DNA of 64,000 bases from Actinospineispora eucalypti (GCA_014208095.1 JACHMT010000002.1:744001-808000), one strand, 5' to 3'; positions 26,146-34,866 are shown, numbered from the stretch's first letter. The notes: generated by a model from the letters alone, not told the origin. Made by a program: numbers and translations.

Positions 26146-27089
26146 GCCGCCCGTCCCCGCTCGGTGAGCACCGCGATCGCATCCACCATCAACTCCCAGA
26201 ACCGGTCCGCGTCCAGCTCGGTGGCGACCAGCGCGTTCGGCTCGAGGCCGGTGCGCCGGTGCAGGTCGACCGACGTGGCGCCCCGGGTGTGGGTACCGGC
26301 CAGCTCCACGTCCACCCGGCTGGGCACGCAGCCCACGATGCCCGGGTCGATCACCCGGGCCACCGCCACCGGGTCGTGCACCGGCGGTGCCGGGAACCCC
26401 CACAGCCGCTGGTAGGTGTCGCCGAAGAAGTCCAGCAGCTCCAGGCAGGCACCGGCCAGCGGGCCACCCACCTCGGCGATCCGCCGCCGCACTTTGGCTC
26501 CGGCCAGCGCCTGGTGGGTGACGTTCAGCCCGCACATCACCACCGGTAGGCCGCTGCCGAACACCACCGCCGCCGCCTCCGGGTCCGCGTAGATGTTGAA
26601 CTCGGCGTACGGCGTGCTGTTGCCCCGCTCGGTGCTGCCGCCCATGATCACGATCTCCGCGATGTGCCGGCCGACGTCCGGCGTGGAGAGCAGCAGCGCG
26701 GCGATGTTGGTCAGCGGTCCGACGGCCACCACGGTCACCGGCTCCGGCGACCCGCGCAGCAGCTCGCGCAGGTAGCCCACCCCGTCGGTGGAGGTCACCG
26801 GCACGCTCGGCGGGCCGAAGTTCGGGCCGTCCAGCCCGGACTCGCCGTGCACGTCGGCGGCCAGCTCCACCGGGCCGACCAGCGGCCTCGCCTGGCCGGA
26901 CACGATCGGCACGTCGGTGATACCGGCCAGCGTGCACACCCGCCGGGCGTTCAGGGTGGTCTTGGCCAGGGTCTGGTTGCCGGCCACGGTGGATATGGCG
27001 AGCAGCCGGATCGCCGGGTGCGCGGCCGCCAGGAGGATGGCGAAGGCGTCGTCGTGACCGGGGTCGCAGTCCAGTACGACCGGTTTCAC
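26142..27089 (-). CDS. nucleoside hydrolase
   Basis: 315 residues of the IU-nucleoside hydrolase family. The Ca-binding motif is VLDCDPGHDDAFA at the N-terminus; VVAVGPLTNIAALL, VIMGGSTERGNSTPYAEFNI and HDPVAVARVIDP supply the remaining ligands. It cleaves the N-glycosidic bond of ribonucleosides in the cytosol. The GTG start overlaps the permease stop (GTGA), so import and cleavage are coupled. Base specificity cannot be read from the sequence. Confidence 0.92.
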   Translation of the reverse strand: MKPVVLDCDPGHDDAFAILLAAAHPAIRLLAISTVAGNQTLAKTTLNARRVCTLAGITDVPIVSGQARPLVGPVELAADVHGESGLDGPNFGPPSVPVTSTDGVGYLRELLRGSPEPVTVVAVGPLTNIAALLLSTPDVGRHIAEIVIMGGSTERGNSTPYAEFNIYADPEAAAVVFGSGLPVVMCGLNVTHQALAGAKVRRRIAEVGGPLAGACLELLDFFGDTYQRLWGFPAPPVHDPVAVARVIDPGIVGCVPSRVDVELAGTHTRGATSVDLHRRTGLEPNALVATELDADRFWELMVDAIAVLTERGRAA

Positions 27090-28468
27090 TCCACCACCGC
27101 CCCGACCGCCCGGTCGCCACCGCTGCCGCCGGCGGCCCGCACCCGGGGCCAGGCCAGCAGCACGAACAGCGCCGCCGAGATCAGCCCGGCGACCACCGGG
27201 AGCGGCGCGATCTCGTAGGAGAACCGGGGCAGGAAGTCCTGGCCGAAGAACCCGATCAGCGCACCGACCACGGCGGCCACCACCGCGTCCAGCCGCCACC
27301 GCTCCCGCCAGTTCGCCGGCGGCCGGAAGAACTCGCCGGCCGGGGTTCGCCGGCGCGCCACGAACAACCAGTCGGCCAGCATCACGAAGGTGAACGGGAT
27401 GACCACGTTCCCGCAGGCCACCAGGAAGGCCTCGGCATTTTGCAGGATTCCGGCGACGGCCAGCAGCACGCCGCACACGCCGAGCACCACGGTGGCCACC
27501 GGCTGCTCCCACCGGCGTGGCTCGCGCACGGTGTTCATCGCCACCAGCAGGTCCACCATGGCCGGGTAGAGGTTCATCGCGTTGGTGTGCAGGACCGCCA
27601 CCGCGACCCCCACGGCGGCCACGATGCCCCAGCCGGGGATGTCCTTGGCCAGCAGGGCGACGTTCCACTCGCCCGTCGCGGCCTGCGAGTACAGCCCCAC
27701 CACGCCCATGCCGATCAGGGCCAGCATGATCCCGGCCGACGGGGCGAGGAAGTAGGACGGCCGCTGTCCGCCGGTGCGCTCCGCCGGGACCGCGAAGCGG
27801 GAAACCGTGGACAGCTTGTAGGTCCAGGACAGGATGGAGAACGACAGGATGATCGTCATCGCGCCGCCCCAGTCCATCGCCTTGGTCTGCGCCGGCGCGA
27901 CCAGCCCGTACCGCATGCCCAGGTAGACGAACAGCGCCCCGTAGCAAACGATCATGAGCAGCGCGGTGTACCGGTAGAACCGCTCCAGCCACTTCATGCC
28001 GAACAGCACCAGCACGATCTGCACCCCGCCGACCACGATGTTCCACAGCAGCAGCGAGGAGTTGGTGATCGCGGCCAGGATCACGGCGCCGACCGCCGTG
28101 TTCAGCCCGAACCAGCCCAGGTTCACCACGGTGAACAGCGCGGAGAAGCCGAACGCGCCGTGCCAGCCGAACGTCCCCCTGGCCACCACCAGGCCGGACA
28201 GCGGCACCTCCCGGCCCATCTCCGAGAACAGCCCGGCCGGGATCAGCGCGATCAGCCAGGCCACCAGGCAGGCGATGACGAAGTTGGTCAGCCCGTAGTC
28301 GAACAGCAGCTGCCCGATCAGCGGCGTGGTGGCGGAGCTGGCCGCCATCAACCACACCAGGAACATCCGCCACGGCCGCATCACCCGCTGGTCGTCCGGC
28401 ACCGGCAGAACGCCCACCGTCTCCAGCTCGGCACCCACCCGGTCGGACCATCCGCGCCGTTCGGTCAT
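27086..28468 (-). CDS. NCS1 family nucleobase/nucleoside permease (CodB-like)
   Basis: 460 residues with about twelve hydrophobic segments. The N-terminus VMRPWRMFLVWLMAASSATT and the later GTFGWHGAF match the purine-cytosine permease (NCS1) family. It probably imports a pyrimidine-related base or nucleoside by H+ or Na+ symport. It is the first gene of the operon with nucleoside hydrolase, 2OG oxygenase and NUDIX, and is preceded at 28502-28515 by an operator also found before the pseudouridine kinase gene. Confidence 0.9.
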   Translation of the reverse strand: MTERRGWSDRVGAELETVGVLPVPDDQRVMRPWRMFLVWLMAASSATTPLIGQLLFDYGLTNFVIACLVAWLIALIPAGLFSEMGREVPLSGLVVARGTFGWHGAFGFSALFTVVNLGWFGLNTAVGAVILAAITNSSLLLWNIVVGGVQIVLVLFGMKWLERFYRYTALLMIVCYGALFVYLGMRYGLVAPAQTKAMDWGGAMTIILSFSILSWTYKLSTVSRFAVPAERTGGQRPSYFLAPSAGIMLALIGMGVVGLYSQAATGEWNVALLAKDIPGWGIVAAVGVAVAVLHTNAMNLYPAMVDLLVAMNTVREPRRWEQPVATVVLGVCGVLLAVAGILQNAEAFLVACGNVVIPFTFVMLADWLFVARRRTPAGEFFRPPANWRERWRLDAVVAAVVGALIGFFGQDFLPRFSYEIAPLPVVAGLISAALFVLLAWPRVRAAGGSGGDRAVGAVVE

Positions 28469-28501
28469 ACCGCCACCCCTCCCGCCGTGAAGCTGACAGT
28501 A

Positions 28502-28515
28502 GTTAAGCCCTTAAC
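28502..28515. promoter_or_regulatory. LacI-type operator GTTAAG-CC-CTTAAC before the permease operon
   Basis: Perfect 14-bp palindrome 34 bp upstream of the permease start. It differs at only two positions from GTTATGCGCTTAAC before psuK at 32051-32064, suggesting both are bound by the LacI regulator encoded at 32060-33124. Confidence 0.6.
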
Positions 28516-28624
28516 GGGTCACAAGAGGGTGGTCGACGGGCCGCACACGGGCCGGTGCGCCGGTTTCGGACCGACCGGTCACGAACCGTAGCCGTTCGGT
28601 CCTGGCCGACGGACGTTCCTTCGA

Positions 28625-28681
28625 CGAGATCCACCTGAGCGGGGTTTGATCTTGGACCGTACCCCACTCAGGTGGATCTCG
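28625..28681. repeat. long inverted repeat, 21-bp arms with one mismatch
   Basis: Arms 28625-28645 and 28661-28681 (starting CGAGATCCACCTGAG) pair over 21 bp with one mismatch around a 15-nt loop. It lies in the 406-bp gap between the marR stop and the permease start. It could terminate the leftward marR transcript, or be the relic of a mobile element. Apart from it, GGACCGA/TCGGTCC arms near 28575-28610 and the operator, nothing was seen in 28469-28874. Confidence 0.55.
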
Positions 28682-28874
28682 TGGAGCGGAACCCTGTCTG
28701 CAGCTCGCCAGAGACCCCCGACCGCCACGCCGCGTAGCCGCACCCAACGCGATAGGTGCGACCGCGCGACGAACCCAAGGTCCCGGGCGCAGGCCGAACC
28801 GCGGGAGACCGCCCGACCGCGCCGTCCCGACCGCGCTTCGAACCGGCACCGCGACCGAACCGCGCCCGGCGCCC

Positions 28875-29297
28875 TTACCGGTTGGTGACGGCCCGGGCGA
28901 GCAGCCCGTGCAGCGCGGCCTGCTCGTCCGGAGTGAGGCCGCCGAGCGGCGAGTCCTCGGCGAGCAGCTCCAGCAGGCGCTCCCGCAGCCGCGCCCCCTT
29001 GTCGGTGAGCACCAGGCGCTTGGCCCGCCGGTCCACCGGGTGCGGGTGTCGTTCGAGCAGGCCCTGGCGCTCCAGCCGGTCGATCACGAAGGTGGCATTG
29101 GACGGCTCGCAGGCCATCCGGTCGGCCAGCTCGCGCATGGTCAGCGGGCCGGTCAGCTCGCGCAGCGCGATCGCCTGCGGGGCGGTGAGCCCGAGCGCAC
29201 CCGCCCGCTCCCGCACGTGCTCACCGATCTGCCGGGACAGCCCGTTGACCAGGCCGCACAGCTGCCGCTCCGGGCTCATCTCGGCATCCGCGCTCAC
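28875..29297 (-). CDS. MarR family transcriptional regulator
   Basis: 140 residues. The winged HTH spans LTAPQAIALRELTGPLTMRE through the recognition helix MACEPSNATFVIDRLERQGL and the wing RHPHPVDRRAKRLVLTDKG, with flanking dimerisation helices. It is divergent from the MBL-fold hydrolase gene, with a 19-bp palindrome between them. A TAGGAT -10-like hexamer ends six bases before the GTG start, so its mRNA may be leaderless. Confidence 0.9.
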   Translation of the reverse strand: MSADAEMSPERQLCGLVNGLSRQIGEHVRERAGALGLTAPQAIALRELTGPLTMRELADRMACEPSNATFVIDRLERQGLLERHPHPVDRRAKRLVLTDKGARLRERLLELLAEDSPLGGLTPDEQAALHGLLARAVTNR

Positions 29298-29337
29298 GGG
29301 TCCATCCTAGCCGGATGCATCAAGCCAACATATTTAT

Positions 29338-29356
29338 AGCTTGAATCATTCAAGCT
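29338..29356. promoter_or_regulatory. MarR-type operator AGCTTGAAT-C-ATTCAAGCT
   Basis: Perfect 19-bp palindrome with a single central base, in the 79-bp region between divergent marR and MBL genes. It covers the -35 of the MBL promoter and lies beside a TATAAA sequence on the marR side. It is almost certainly the site of the adjacent MarR protein. Confidence 0.7.
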
Positions 29357-29369
29357 GGAACTTTACGCT
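29341..29369 (+). promoter_or_regulatory. promoter of the MBL-fold hydrolase gene
   Basis: TTGAAT (29341-29346), a 17-bp spacer and TACGCT (29364-29369), then seven bases to the ATG at 29377. This implies a leaderless mRNA. The -35 is inside the MarR palindrome. Confidence 0.55.
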
Positions 29370-29376
29370 CGACGGC

Positions 29377-30252
29377 ATGGCGAACGGCATCACGGACACG
29401 GCGCGCGAGCGCTACCGGCGACCGGCGGAGACGCGCTCGGTGCGGATCGGCGAGCTGACCATCACCTACCTGCCCGACGGCGCGGTCGGCCTCGATGCGC
29501 GCGGGTGGCTCCCGCACAGCTCGGACGCCGACTGGGCCGCGCACCCCGAGCACCTGGACGAGCGGGGCCAACTGGTGGCCAGCATCGGCGGGCTGCTGGT
29601 GGAGGCGGACGAGCGGGCGTTGCTGATCGACGCCGGCATCGGCCGGGTGGAGGCCGGCCCGGTGGCCGGCACACCGGTCGGCGGCGCCACGGGCGGCGCG
29701 CTGCTGGACAGCCTGGCCGCGATCGGCCGGGACCCGGCGAGCATCGAGGCGGTGGCCTTCACCCACCTGCACAGCGACCACGTCGGCTGGGCCGGCGTCG
29801 CCGACACCTTCCCCGGCGCGAAGTTCCTCGTCGACCAGCGGGAATGGGCCGAGCGGGAGCTGGCCGAGCGGGCCGGCACGCCCCGTGAGGCGCTGGACAC
29901 CCTGGCCACCTCGCTGCGCGGGATCGAGGCGGGCGAGGAGGTCTTCCCCGGGGTGCGCGCGCTGCCCAGCCCGGGCCACACCGTCGGCCACACCGGCTTC
30001 GTCATCGCCTCCGGCGGGCGCCGGCTGATCGCCTTCGGGGACGCCCTGCACACCGCCGCGCAGGTGGACCGCCCGGACTGGCACGCCTGGCCGGACTACG
30101 ACCCCCGCCAGGCCGTCGAGTCCCGCCGGCGACTGATCGCCGAGCTGGCCAAGCCGGACACCCTCGGGTTCGGCGTGCACTTCGCCGACGTCCAGTTCGG
30201 CGAGGTCCACCCGGCCGACGACCGCCCGGCCTGGCGCCCGATCGCGGGTTAG
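29377..30252 (+). CDS. MBL-fold metallo-hydrolase
   Basis: 291 residues. The metal-binding motif FTHLHSDHVGW (HxHxDH) is near residue 130, with SPGHTVGHTGF and IAFGDALHT supplying further ligands, and a C-terminal His in GFGVHFADVQFG. Members hydrolyse lactones, thioesters or phosphodiesters; lactonase-like activity is common when paired with a MarR regulator, but this is inference. The ATG at 29377 fits the promoter; a TTG at 29341 lies inside the operator and is rejected. Its end overlaps the convergent psuG by 4 bp. Confidence 0.85.
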   Translation: MANGITDTARERYRRPAETRSVRIGELTITYLPDGAVGLDARGWLPHSSDADWAAHPEHLDERGQLVASIGGLLVEADERALLIDAGIGRVEAGPVAGTPVGGATGGALLDSLAAIGRDPASIEAVAFTHLHSDHVGWAGVADTFPGAKFLVDQREWAERELAERAGTPREALDTLATSLRGIEAGEEVFPGVRALPSPGHTVGHTGFVIASGGRRLIAFGDALHTAAQVDRPDWHAWPDYDPRQAVESRRRLIAELAKPDTLGFGVHFADVQFGEVHPADDRPAWRPIAG

Positions 30253-31160
30253 CGTCGCGCGGCCAGCGCGAGCGCCACCTCGGCGGCCACCTCGGCGTTG
30301 TGCTCGGCCAGTGCCAGGTTGGCCGGCACGCTCGCCCCGTCGGTCTCCGCCTCCAGCCGGGCCAGCACGTACGGGGTGACCGCCGGGCCGGTCACCTTCG
30401 CCGCATCGGCGGCGGCCAGCGCGGCGTCCAGGTCGGCGGCCAGCGCGGCGCCGTCCAGCTCCTCGGCCTCCGGGATCGGCACGGTGAGCAGCACGCCGGT
30501 GCGCGGCCGCGCGCGGTGGGCCAGCACCGCCGCCACCTCCTCCGCGCTCTCCACCCGGTGTGGCACCCGAAGCCCGCTGGACCGGGTGTAGAAGGCCGGG
30601 AACTCGTCGTGCCGCCAGCCCAGCACCGGCACGCCGGCGGTCTCCAGGTACTCCAGCGTGCGGGGCAGGTCCAGGAAGGCCTTTGCCCCGGCACACACGG
30701 TGACCAGGGGGTGGTTGGCCAGGGCGTCCAGGTCGGCGGAGACGTCGCCGGTGAGCTCGGCTCCCCGGTGCACGCCACCGATGCCGCCGGTGGCGAACAC
30801 CCCGATGCCGGCCCGCTCGGCCACCGCCAGCGTGGCGGACACCGTGGTCACGCCCACCGGCCAGGCCTGGGCGGCGGCCACCGCGAGGTCCCGTTCGGCG
30901 ACCTTGTGTTCCCCGTCCATGATCAGTTTCTCCTCGGCGGGGCTCAGCCCCACCTGCCAGGCGCCTTCCAGCACCGCGACCACGGCGGGAACCACCCCGC
31001 GCCGGCGCAGCGTCTCGGTGCACCGGCTCAGCGCCTCGGCGTTGTGCGGGGCGGGCAGGCCGAGGGAGGAGAAGATGGTGGACTCCAGTGCCACCACCGG
31101 CGCGCCCTCGGCGACCGCCGTGGCCACCTCGTCGGAAAGGTTGATCGGACCGCTGGTCAC
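30249..31160 (-). CDS. psuG: pseudouridine-5'-phosphate glycosidase
   Basis: 303 residues of the PsuG family, which splits pseudouridine 5'-phosphate into uracil and ribose 5-phosphate. Signatures are VALESTIFSSLGLPAPHNAE near the start, GVTTVSATLAVAERAGI, FATGGIGGVHRGAE and VCAGAKAFLDLPRTLE. The GTG start overlaps the PfkB kinase stop (GTGA). With the kinase it forms the standard two-enzyme route of pseudouridine breakdown (kinase first, then glycosidase). Confidence 0.93.
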   Translation of the reverse strand: MTSGPINLSDEVATAVAEGAPVVALESTIFSSLGLPAPHNAEALSRCTETLRRRGVVPAVVAVLEGAWQVGLSPAEEKLIMDGEHKVAERDLAVAAAQAWPVGVTTVSATLAVAERAGIGVFATGGIGGVHRGAELTGDVSADLDALANHPLVTVCAGAKAFLDLPRTLEYLETAGVPVLGWRHDEFPAFYTRSSGLRVPHRVESAEEVAAVLAHRARPRTGVLLTVPIPEAEELDGAALAADLDAALAAADAAKVTGPAVTPYVLARLEAETDGASVPANLALAEHNAEVAAEVALALAARR

Positions 31161-32041
31161 GAGACCTCCAGGCTGAAGTTGGCACCCGGCGCGTCCAGCA
31201 CTCGGGCGGCGTGGTGGTGGCCGGCCCGGACCGAGTTGGCGACGTTCCGCCCGGCCATGGCGGCGGCCAGGTAGCCGGCGGCGAACGCGTCACCGGCCCC
31301 GGTGCTGTCCCTGGCCGCGCGCCGGGCGGGGACCGGCAGGCGGAGCGGTTCACCTCGGTCGCGCACCACCACCGTGGGGTCGGCGGCATTTTTGATCACG
31401 AAAACGGACCCGGCGGGTGGCCGCCGGTCGGCGAGGCCCAGTACCGCGGCCTCGGCCGCATTGGCAAACAGCACGGCTGGTCGGATCTCCGCGATAAGAT
31501 CACGATATCGGCTGGCGCCGTACTCGACCAGGAACGCCGTCGAGGATGCGTCCAGCGACACAGCACACCCGGCCGAGGCGGCGGCGCGCACCGCGGCCAG
31601 AGCGCTGCCGGCCGAGGGTTCGGCGCTCAACGCGTACGCCGGCAGATGCAACCAGCGGGCATCCCGCAGCCAGTCCACCGGGACGGGGCCGAGGTCGGCG
31701 CTGGCACCCCGGTCGGGAAACATGGTGCGCTCCCCGTCCGGGTGCACCAGCACGACGATGCTGCCGGTGCGCCCGCCGCGCTGGACCCGCGCGTCCACTC
31801 CCCCGTCCCGCAGCCGGTCGACCAGCGCGTCACCGAGCGGGTCCGCCCCGACCCGGCCGACGAACCGGGTGGGCACCAGCGGCGCGGCGAACATCGCCAC
31901 GTTGGCCGCACTGCCGCCCCGGGTGCGGTACACCCGCGACGGGTTGTCGGTGCCCACCCGCGGCGGGCCGGCCAGCCACACCACGACGTCCTCGACGAGA
32001 TCGCCGAGCACCACCAGCGGGCCACTCTCCAGGTTGGGCAC
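31157..32041 (-). CDS. psuK: PfkB family kinase, probable pseudouridine kinase
   Basis: 294 residues of the ribokinase/PfkB fold. The N-terminal signature region is RTRGGSAANVAMFAAPL and the C-terminal signature with the catalytic Asp is RDSTGAGDAFAAGYL near residue 250. PfkB kinases encoded with PsuG phosphorylate pseudouridine at the 5' position. The GTG start lies just after a LacI-type operator and 18 bp downstream of the lacI-family gene, which overlaps that operator. Confidence 0.85.
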   Translation of the reverse strand: MPNLESGPLVVLGDLVEDVVVWLAGPPRVGTDNPSRVYRTRGGSAANVAMFAAPLVPTRFVGRVGADPLGDALVDRLRDGGVDARVQRGGRTGSIVVLVHPDGERTMFPDRGASADLGPVPVDWLRDARWLHLPAYALSAEPSAGSALAAVRAAASAGCAVSLDASSTAFLVEYGASRYRDLIAEIRPAVLFANAAEAAVLGLADRRPPAGSVFVIKNAADPTVVVRDRGEPLRLPVPARRAARDSTGAGDAFAAGYLAAAMAGRNVANSVRAGHHHAARVLDAPGANFSLEVS

Positions 32042-32050
32042 GGCACCGAA

Positions 32051-32064
32051 GTTATGCGCTTAAC
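32051..32064. promoter_or_regulatory. LacI-type operator GTTATGCGCTTAAC before psuK
   Basis: 14-bp near-palindrome overlapping the stop codon of the LacI-family gene and ending 10 bp before the psuK start. Twelve of 14 bases equal the operator at 28502. A central CG is typical of LacI-family sites. Confidence 0.6.
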
Positions 32065-33124
32065 CTGAGGGTTGCAACCGCGCCCGCCCCAGCGATGCCC
32101 GCTCGACCAGCGAGGTGCCCAGCGCCCGCACCCTCGGCCGGTCGCCGCCCCCGTCGGCGATCAGCTCGCGCAGGATGCCCGCCGACGTGTACCCGAGGTC
32201 GAACGCCGACAGCCGGACCGTGCTCAGCGGCGGCGAGGTGATCTCGGAGAACGGCAGGTCGTCGAAGGAGCCGATGGACACCTCGCCGGGCACCGCGACC
32301 CCGAGGCCGGTGAACGCGCTCAGCGCGCCGTAGGCCAGCAGGTCGGCCGCCGCGATCATCGCGGTCACCCCGGCCGCCCGCCAGCCCGGCCACTCCTCGG
32401 CGACCAGCGCACGGGCCGCGTCCACCGTGATGTTCGCCCGCGCCTCGATCACTTCCGTACCCGGAGTCGCGGCCAGCCGCGCACACACCTGCGCCCGCCG
32501 GGTGGCGAAGGTCTGTCCCTCCCGGGTGGCGTCCAGGTAGACCACCCGCCGGTGGCCGAGCTCGACGATCCGGTCCACCAGCGCGCACGCGCCGGGGGCG
32601 GTGTCGAAGTGCACCCGGGACAGCTCCGGCGGAGCGACCGGCTCGTCCAGCAGCACCACCGGGCAGCCGATCTGCCGGGTGTCCACCCGGGTGCCGGGGA
32701 ACTCCAGCAGGATCCCGTCCACGCCGAACCCGACCAGCTGGGCCAGGTCCGGCTCCTCCCGCTCGGGGCCGGAGACCGCGAGCAGCAGCCGGTACTCCCC
32801 GCCCAGCGCCTTGGCCACGCCGGCGGCGACCTGCGTGAAGAACGGGTTGCCCAGGTCCGGCGCGACCAGCGCGATGCACTGCCGGCGGCCGGTGACCAGG
32901 CTGCGGGCGGCCGAGTCCACCACGTAGCCCAGCTTGTTGATCGCCCGCCAGACCCGTTCCTGGGTCCGCGTCGCCACCCGGCCCTCGGCCTTGCCGTTGA
33001 TCACCAGCGACACGCTGGCGATCGAGACGCCGGCCTCGGCGGCCACGTCCGACGCGGTCGGGCGCCGCCCCTGGACCCGGGGCGACGGGTTGTTCGCCGC
33101 CACCGGGCGCCTCCCGTTCCTCAC
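32060..33124 (-). CDS. LacI family transcriptional regulator of the pseudouridine/nucleoside genes
   Basis: 354 residues. The N-terminal HTH reads TASDVAAEAGVSIASVSLVI, followed by the hinge NKLGYVVDSAARSLVTGR and a periplasmic-binding-like sensor domain (IALVAPDLGNPFFTQVA; SFDDLPFSEITSPPLSTVRL). It is directly upstream of psuK-psuG on the same strand and shares two operator copies with the permease operon, so it probably represses nucleoside import and pseudouridine breakdown until an inducer is present (inference). Confidence 0.88.
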   Translation of the reverse strand: MRNGRRPVAANNPSPRVQGRRPTASDVAAEAGVSIASVSLVINGKAEGRVATRTQERVWRAINKLGYVVDSAARSLVTGRRQCIALVAPDLGNPFFTQVAAGVAKALGGEYRLLLAVSGPEREEPDLAQLVGFGVDGILLEFPGTRVDTRQIGCPVVLLDEPVAPPELSRVHFDTAPGACALVDRIVELGHRRVVYLDATREGQTFATRRAQVCARLAATPGTEVIEARANITVDAARALVAEEWPGWRAAGVTAMIAAADLLAYGALSAFTGLGVAVPGEVSIGSFDDLPFSEITSPPLSTVRLSAFDLGYTSAGILRELIADGGGDRPRVRALGTSLVERASLGRARLQPSG

Positions 33125-33136
33125 TGGGCAGATAGG

Positions 33137-33970
33137 TTATGTGGTCCGTCGGCGGGCCCGCCAGGCGACCACGCCGATGATCGACAGGGCGGCCAGCCCG
33201 AGCACCACCAGGTCCGGCACCCTCGACCCGAACCCGCCCACGGCCCGCTGCGCGGCCAACTCGGAGTCCGCCCCGAGGGACAGCCCCAGCACCTCGCCCA
33301 GCGTCCCGGTGCCGTCGAACAGCAGGAACAGCACACCGATCGCCACGAACAGCAGCCCGGACACCAGGCTGGTCGTGTGCAGCCGCACCGGTCCGACGGC
33401 GATCTCCCGCCCGCGCAGCCAGCCCCGCTCGCCGATCCGCCACCGCTCCCACACCACCGCCAGCAGGAACAGCGGGGCGGCCATGCCCAGCGCGTACACC
33501 GCGAGCAGCGCCGCACCGCGCGCCGGCTGCCCGCCGGCCGCCGCGATGGTGAGCACCGCACCGAGGATCGGGCCGGAGCAGAACCCGGCCAGCCCGTAGG
33601 TCGCGCCCAACCCGAACACGCCCAGCCAACCGCCGCGCGAGGCGAACCGCTGCTGCAACCGCACCGCCGGACCGAACACGAACCCCCGGCCCAGGATCAT
33701 CGCCACGCCGAAGATGATGATCACCCAACCGGCCACCCGGATCAGCGTCTCCCGGTGCGTGGCGAACAGCCCGCTCAGCGCCCCGGACCCGGCCCCCAGC
33801 GGCACCAGGGTCGCGGCCAGCCCCAGGTAGAACACCCCGGTCCGGGCGACCAGCCGGCCGCCGCCGGCGAACGCGTACGCGAAGAAGGACGGCAGCAACA
33901 GCGCGCTGCACGGGCTGAGCAGGGCGAGGACCCCACCGAGCAGCGCGGCCAGGTAGCCGACGTCGGTCAA
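33137..33970 (-). CDS. cytochrome c biogenesis protein CcdA / DsbD-like membrane thiol transporter
   Basis: 277 residues with about six helices. The two redox-type cysteines are in LALLSPCSALLLPSFFAY and GLAGFCSGPILG, as in CcdA. The family carries electrons from cytosolic thioredoxin across the membrane. The TTG start overlaps the TGA of the DsbA-like gene (TTGA), so the two form a thiol-redox pair outside the membrane. No cytochrome c maturation genes are nearby. Confidence 0.88.
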   Translation of the reverse strand: MTDVGYLAALLGGVLALLSPCSALLLPSFFAYAFAGGGRLVARTGVFYLGLAATLVPLGAGSGALSGLFATHRETLIRVAGWVIIIFGVAMILGRGFVFGPAVRLQQRFASRGGWLGVFGLGATYGLAGFCSGPILGAVLTIAAAGGQPARGAALLAVYALGMAAPLFLLAVVWERWRIGERGWLRGREIAVGPVRLHTTSLVSGLLFVAIGVLFLLFDGTGTLGEVLGLSLGADSELAAQRAVGGFGSRVPDLVVLGLAALSIIGVVAWRARRRTT

Positions 33971-34671
33971 CGGTTGGTGCCGGCGTGCGCCAGCAGCGTC
34001 TCGATGGCCCGCTGGTACTCGGCGACCGACAGCGAGCCGGACATCAGCTTCCCGTTGATCAGCACGGTCGGTGTGCTGTTCACCCCCAGCCGCACGCCCT
34101 CCGCCTTGTCCGAATCCACCTGGGCGGAGAGCGCCGGGTCGGCCAGGTCACGCTGGAACCGCGCCTTGTCCAGGCCGAGCTGTTCGGCCAGGCCGATCAG
34201 CGTCGCGTGCGACCACACCACCGTTCCCTCGCTGTGCTGCGCGAACAGCGCATCGTGGAAGTCCCAGAACTTCCCCTGGCGCCCGGCGGCCCGGGCCGCC
34301 ACCGCGGCCAGGGTGGAGTCCGGGCCGAGGAAGCTGAAGTCACGCCACTCCACCCGGACCTTGCCGGTCTTGACGTACTGGTCGATCAACGGTGGCGCGA
34401 CCCGCTCGGCGAACACCGCGCAGTACGGGCACTTGTAGTCGGCGAACTCGACCAGCACGACCGGCGCCGCCGGGTCCCCCAGGGCCAGTGGGTCGCCGGG
34501 GATCCGCCGGGCCGCCTCCGACCTGGCCTTCGAAGCGTCGCTCATCGCATGGGCGCCGGCGGCCGGTTCGGCCGGCTTGCCGCTGGCGAAACTGATCACC
34601 CCGAGGAGCAGCACCACGGCCAGCGCGATGCCGATCCCCAGCCCCGCCCGGTTGGTTTCCGTACCCGTCAT
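33967..34671 (-). CDS. DsbA-like thioredoxin-fold protein, membrane-anchored
   Basis: 234 residues: a short basic N-terminus, one hydrophobic anchor or signal (GIGIALAVVLLLGVISFASG), a linker, then a thioredoxin domain with active site FADYKCPYCAVF near residue 82 and the cis-Pro in NSTPTVLINGK. It probably makes or reshuffles disulfides outside the membrane and is reduced by the CcdA-like partner. Confidence 0.9.
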   Translation of the reverse strand: MTGTETNRAGLGIGIALAVVLLLGVISFASGKPAEPAAGAHAMSDASKARSEAARRIPGDPLALGDPAAPVVLVEFADYKCPYCAVFAERVAPPLIDQYVKTGKVRVEWRDFSFLGPDSTLAAVAARAAGRQGKFWDFHDALFAQHSEGTVVWSHATLIGLAEQLGLDKARFQRDLADPALSAQVDSDKAEGVRLGVNSTPTVLINGKLMSGSLSVAEYQRAIETLLAHAGTNR

Positions 34672-34866
34672 CTCCGCACCGTCCTCCGCCCCGGGGCCAC
34701 CTACCGGGCAGCATTCCCTGTTCGCCCGGGCCCGCCGAACCCGGTCCCCGTCTCAGGTCACTTCGAAATTTTTCCTCAGAACCGCAACCTCCCGGCTTCC
34801 CGCGCGTCAATCCATGTAGAGAAGGTGAGAAGCGACCCCCGGGACGGACGGGGCAGAGGGGCAGGA

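Noticed and set aside
28511..28888. Short frames across the long inverted repeat
   Set aside because: They exist only because the region is GC-rich; no ribosome site, no motif, and they cross the hairpin.
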